NCBI GenBank assembly: GCA_904419095.1
Contig: CAJFQT010000075.1
Span: forward strand, 1-7,073
Source of the DNA: an uncultured Clostridia bacterium
GTDB taxonomy: Bacteria; Bacillota; Clostridia; TANB77; CAG-508
Direction of reading: 5' to 3'
DNA: 7,073 bases
Made by a program: the position numbers and the translations under genes. Each line of letters opens with the position of its first letter. The first letter of the stretch is position 1. Below, one piece after another: positions 6,276 through 7,073 of this stretch. The notes beneath the pieces were generated by a model. The model did no database searches and was not told the DNA's origin. It saw only the letters and a program-made list of their open reading frames with translations.

Positions 6276-6322
6276 ATTTCTAGAATAAAAGGTGACTTTT
6301 GAGTGATACCGCTTCTAGAGGT
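6276..6322 (+). repeat. Nested inverted repeat with TTCTAGA pair; possible structured RNA or binding site
   Basis: TCTAGAA (6279-6285) pairs with TTCTAGA (6313-6319), extended by two wobble pairs and one A-T pair to 6276/6322. Inside is a second hairpin AAAAG/CTTTT (6287-6291 and 6296-6300) closed by GTGA, a GNRA-type tetraloop if transcribed on the + strand. Between them lies GAGTGATACCGC (6301-6312), which resembles a T-box core but lacks its UGGN. TTCTAGA also recurs as a direct repeat 35 bp apart. Function unknown. Confidence 0.4.
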
Positions 6323-6399
6323 GCATATATAATAATACTTGCTTTTTACATATATTTTTTTAAAGTATAAAATATTTTTAATAAAAAAACAAAAAGCTA

Positions 6400-6429
6400 T
6401 TGACAATTGAACGAATATTCAACTATAAT
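6400..6429 (+). promoter_or_regulatory. Consensus SigA promoter of the arsR-type/metal ATPase operon
   Basis: TTGACA (6400-6405) and TATAAT (6424-6429) are both perfect matches, separated by 18 bp. The predicted start near 6436 lies about 67 nt before the repressor ATG. So strong a promoter suits an operon that is held off by a repressor. Confidence 0.9.
6407..6422 (+). promoter_or_regulatory. Operator 1 of the ArsR-type repressor (predicted)
   Basis: TTGAA-N6-TTCAA fills the spacer between the -35 and -10 boxes. The same geometry recurs 32 bp downstream. An inverted repeat of TGAA/TTCA type inside the promoter is typical of ArsR/SmtB-family operators. Binding here would block RNA polymerase. 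Confidence 0.65.
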
Positions 6430-6438
6430 ATAGTAAAG

Positions 6439-6454
6439 TTGAATAATCATTCAA
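6439..6454 (+). promoter_or_regulatory. Operator 2 of the ArsR-type repressor (predicted)
   Basis: TTGAATAATCATTCAA is a 6-4-6 inverted repeat sharing TTGAA-N6-TTCAA with operator 1. The centres are 32 bp apart, about three helical turns, so two dimers would sit on the same DNA face. It covers the first transcribed bases. Confidence 0.65.
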
Positions 6455-6466
6455 TTATTAATTGAA
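6450..6466 (+). repeat. Perfect 8-1-8 palindrome overlapping operator 2
   Basis: TTCAATTATTAATTGAA is an exact palindrome around a central T. Its left half shares TTCAA with operator 2 and its right half adds another TTGAA in inverse order. It could be a third, lower-affinity half-site arrangement or simply an AT-rich extension. Confidence 0.4.
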
Positions 6467-6502
6467 ATAATATAAAAAATTTAATTCAAAGGAGGAAGAT
6501 GT

Positions 6503-6886
6503 ATGTCTAAAAATGAGTTTATATGTGACTGCAATATAATTCATCAAGATGCAGTAGACAAAACATTAAAAAAAATGCCAGAAAAAGAATTATTTGAAAA
6601 TTTAGCAGAATTTTTTAAAATAATAGGAGATGCAACAAGAACTAAAATACTATTTGCATTAGACCAAAATGAAATGTGTGTATGTGACATTGCAAATGTT
6701 CTTGGAATGAGTAAATCGTCAATATCACATCAACTAGCATCATTAAGAAATAGCGGAATAGTAAAATATAGAAAAGAAGGAAAAGAAGTATATTATACAC
6801 TTGACGATGAACATGTAAAACAAGTATTTGAAATTGCAATAGAACACATTGAACATAAAAAAAGAAATATAGGAGGTACACTATGA
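6503..6886 (+). CDS. ArsR/SmtB-family metal-sensing repressor, CadC-like
   Basis: This 127-residue winged-helix repressor should bind its own promoter and release it on binding soft or borderline metal ions (Cd, Pb, Zn class). It carries the CadC-type cysteine site: ICDCNIIH near the N-terminus (Cys8, Cys10) and MCVCDIA at the start of the DNA-binding domain (Cys59, Cys61). It also keeps a SmtB-like alpha-5 set, Asp102-x-His104-x10-His115-x2-His118, where Glu is common at the last position. The recognition helix region is MSKSSISHQLASLRNSGIV (69-87), followed by a wing (YRKEGKEVYY). AGGAGG lies 7 nt before the ATG. The stop overlaps the start of the metal ATPase gene by 4 bp (ATGA), which indicates translational coupling. 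Two matching inverted repeats in the promoter are the expected binding sites. CadC versus CmtR/ZiaR metal preference cannot be settled from sequence alone. Confidence 0.93.
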   Translation: MSKNEFICDCNIIHQDAVDKTLKKMPEKELFENLAEFFKIIGDATRTKILFALDQNEMCVCDIANVLGMSKSSISHQLASLRNSGIVKYRKEGKEVYYTLDDEHVKQVFEIAIEHIEHKKRNIGGTL

Positions 6887-7073
6887 AAAAAGATTTAACA
6901 AAAATAATAGTAGCTCTTATATTATATCTAATAGGAATAATCATAAAATTTCAAAATGAATGGATAAATAATAGTATATTCATAATAAGCTACATTATTG
7001 TTGGATATGAAATATTAAGAAAAGCCATCAGAAATATATTTAGAGGAAAAATATTTGATGAAAATTTTTTAAT
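6883..7073 (+). CDS. Heavy-metal P1B-type ATPase, N-terminal fragment (runs off window)
   Basis: The 63 visible residues are the start of a metal-exporting ATPase of the CadA/ZntA group. AGGAGG (6871-6876) lies 6 nt before the ATG, which overlaps the repressor stop. There are two hydrophobic segments (about 9-22 and 31-45), then YEILRKAIRNIFRG and DENFL, the conserved stretch after the first helix pair in Cd/Zn/Pb pumps. The protein starts directly at the first membrane helix: no N-terminal HMA domain with a CxxC metal site is present, whereas many CadA/ZntA proteins carry one. The phosphorylation (DKTGT), CPC and ATP-binding motifs lie beyond the window. Position behind a CadC-like repressor supports export of Cd/Zn/Pb-class ions. 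The pump specificity is inferred from the neighbour, since the metal-determining residues are not visible. Confidence 0.87.
   Translation, partial: MKKDLTKIIVALILYLIGIIIKFQNEWINNSIFIISYIIVGYEILRKAIRNIFRGKIFDENFL

Larger units (their letters stand above)
6129..6502. other. Divergent intergenic region between ferredoxin and arsR-type genes
   Basis: This 374-bp gap holds the ferredoxin promoter on the - strand (6194-6222), a small structured element richer in G and C than its surroundings (6276-6322), and the repressor promoter with its operators (6400-6466). Positions 6323-6399 are AT-rich with no feature I can support. No open frame of note is present. Confidence 0.7.

Noticed and set aside
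6301..6312. GAGTGATACCGC as a functional T-box antiterminator
   Set aside because: The tRNA-pairing UGGN is lost, no complementary 3' strand or specifier domain is visible, and the downstream gene is a metal repressor rather than an aminoacyl-tRNA synthetase or amino-acid gene.

Overview
The window is about 7.1 kb of very AT-rich DNA. Its genes favour A/T-ending codons (AGA, ATA, AAA), have AGGAGG-type ribosome binding sites, and use TAA, TAG and TGA as stops. The gene set is an MacB/FtsX-type exporter, a VanY-type carboxypeptidase, a bacterial ferredoxin and a CadC-like ArsR repressor in front of a P1B-type metal ATPase. This points to a low-GC Bacillota chromosome, most likely Clostridia. 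Species cannot be told from the sequence. TGA terminates the ArsR gene and tryptophan is TGG, so there is no sign of a Mollicutes genetic code.

Layout. Positions 1-2112 (+) are the 3' part of a fused ABC ATPase/permease gene whose start lies outside the window. It ends at an unusually long hairpin terminator. A free-standing 62-residue gene of unknown function follows (2298-2486, +), with its own extended -10 promoter and terminator. An approximately 400-bp gap comes next, holding a second terminator-like hairpin and candidate promoters. A two-gene operon on the + strand then encodes a membrane-anchored VanY-like D,D-carboxypeptidase (2904-3719) and, 18 bp later, a divergent DnaB-type RecA-fold ATPase (3738-5468). 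A Phd/YefM-type antitoxin gene with a probable TTG start (5547-5801) follows, with no toxin gene beside it. A shared hairpin separates it from a convergent small ferredoxin gene (5940-6128, -). The last part is a metal-resistance unit: an ArsR/CadC-type repressor (6503-6886, +) with a consensus promoter overlapped by two matching inverted repeats, overlapping by 4 bp the start of a heavy-metal P-type ATPase that runs off the end (6883-7073, +).

Functional reading. The metal unit is the clearest circuit: the repressor should bind its own promoter, release it when Cd/Pb/Zn-type ions fill its cysteine or alpha-5 sites, and so induce the efflux ATPase. The VanY/DnaB-like pair is the least conventional association. 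The DnaB-like protein keeps the helicase landmarks (N-terminal domain, Walker A, catalytic Glu, Walker B, the Gln strand, the KNR motif), but each is altered enough that it is unlikely to be the main replicative helicase. I see no transposase, integrase, CRISPR array, rRNA or tRNA. Nothing clearly amounts to a new defence or mobile system. The best leads are the DnaB-like ATPase, the orphan antitoxin behind it, and a small structured element between the ferredoxin and metal genes.
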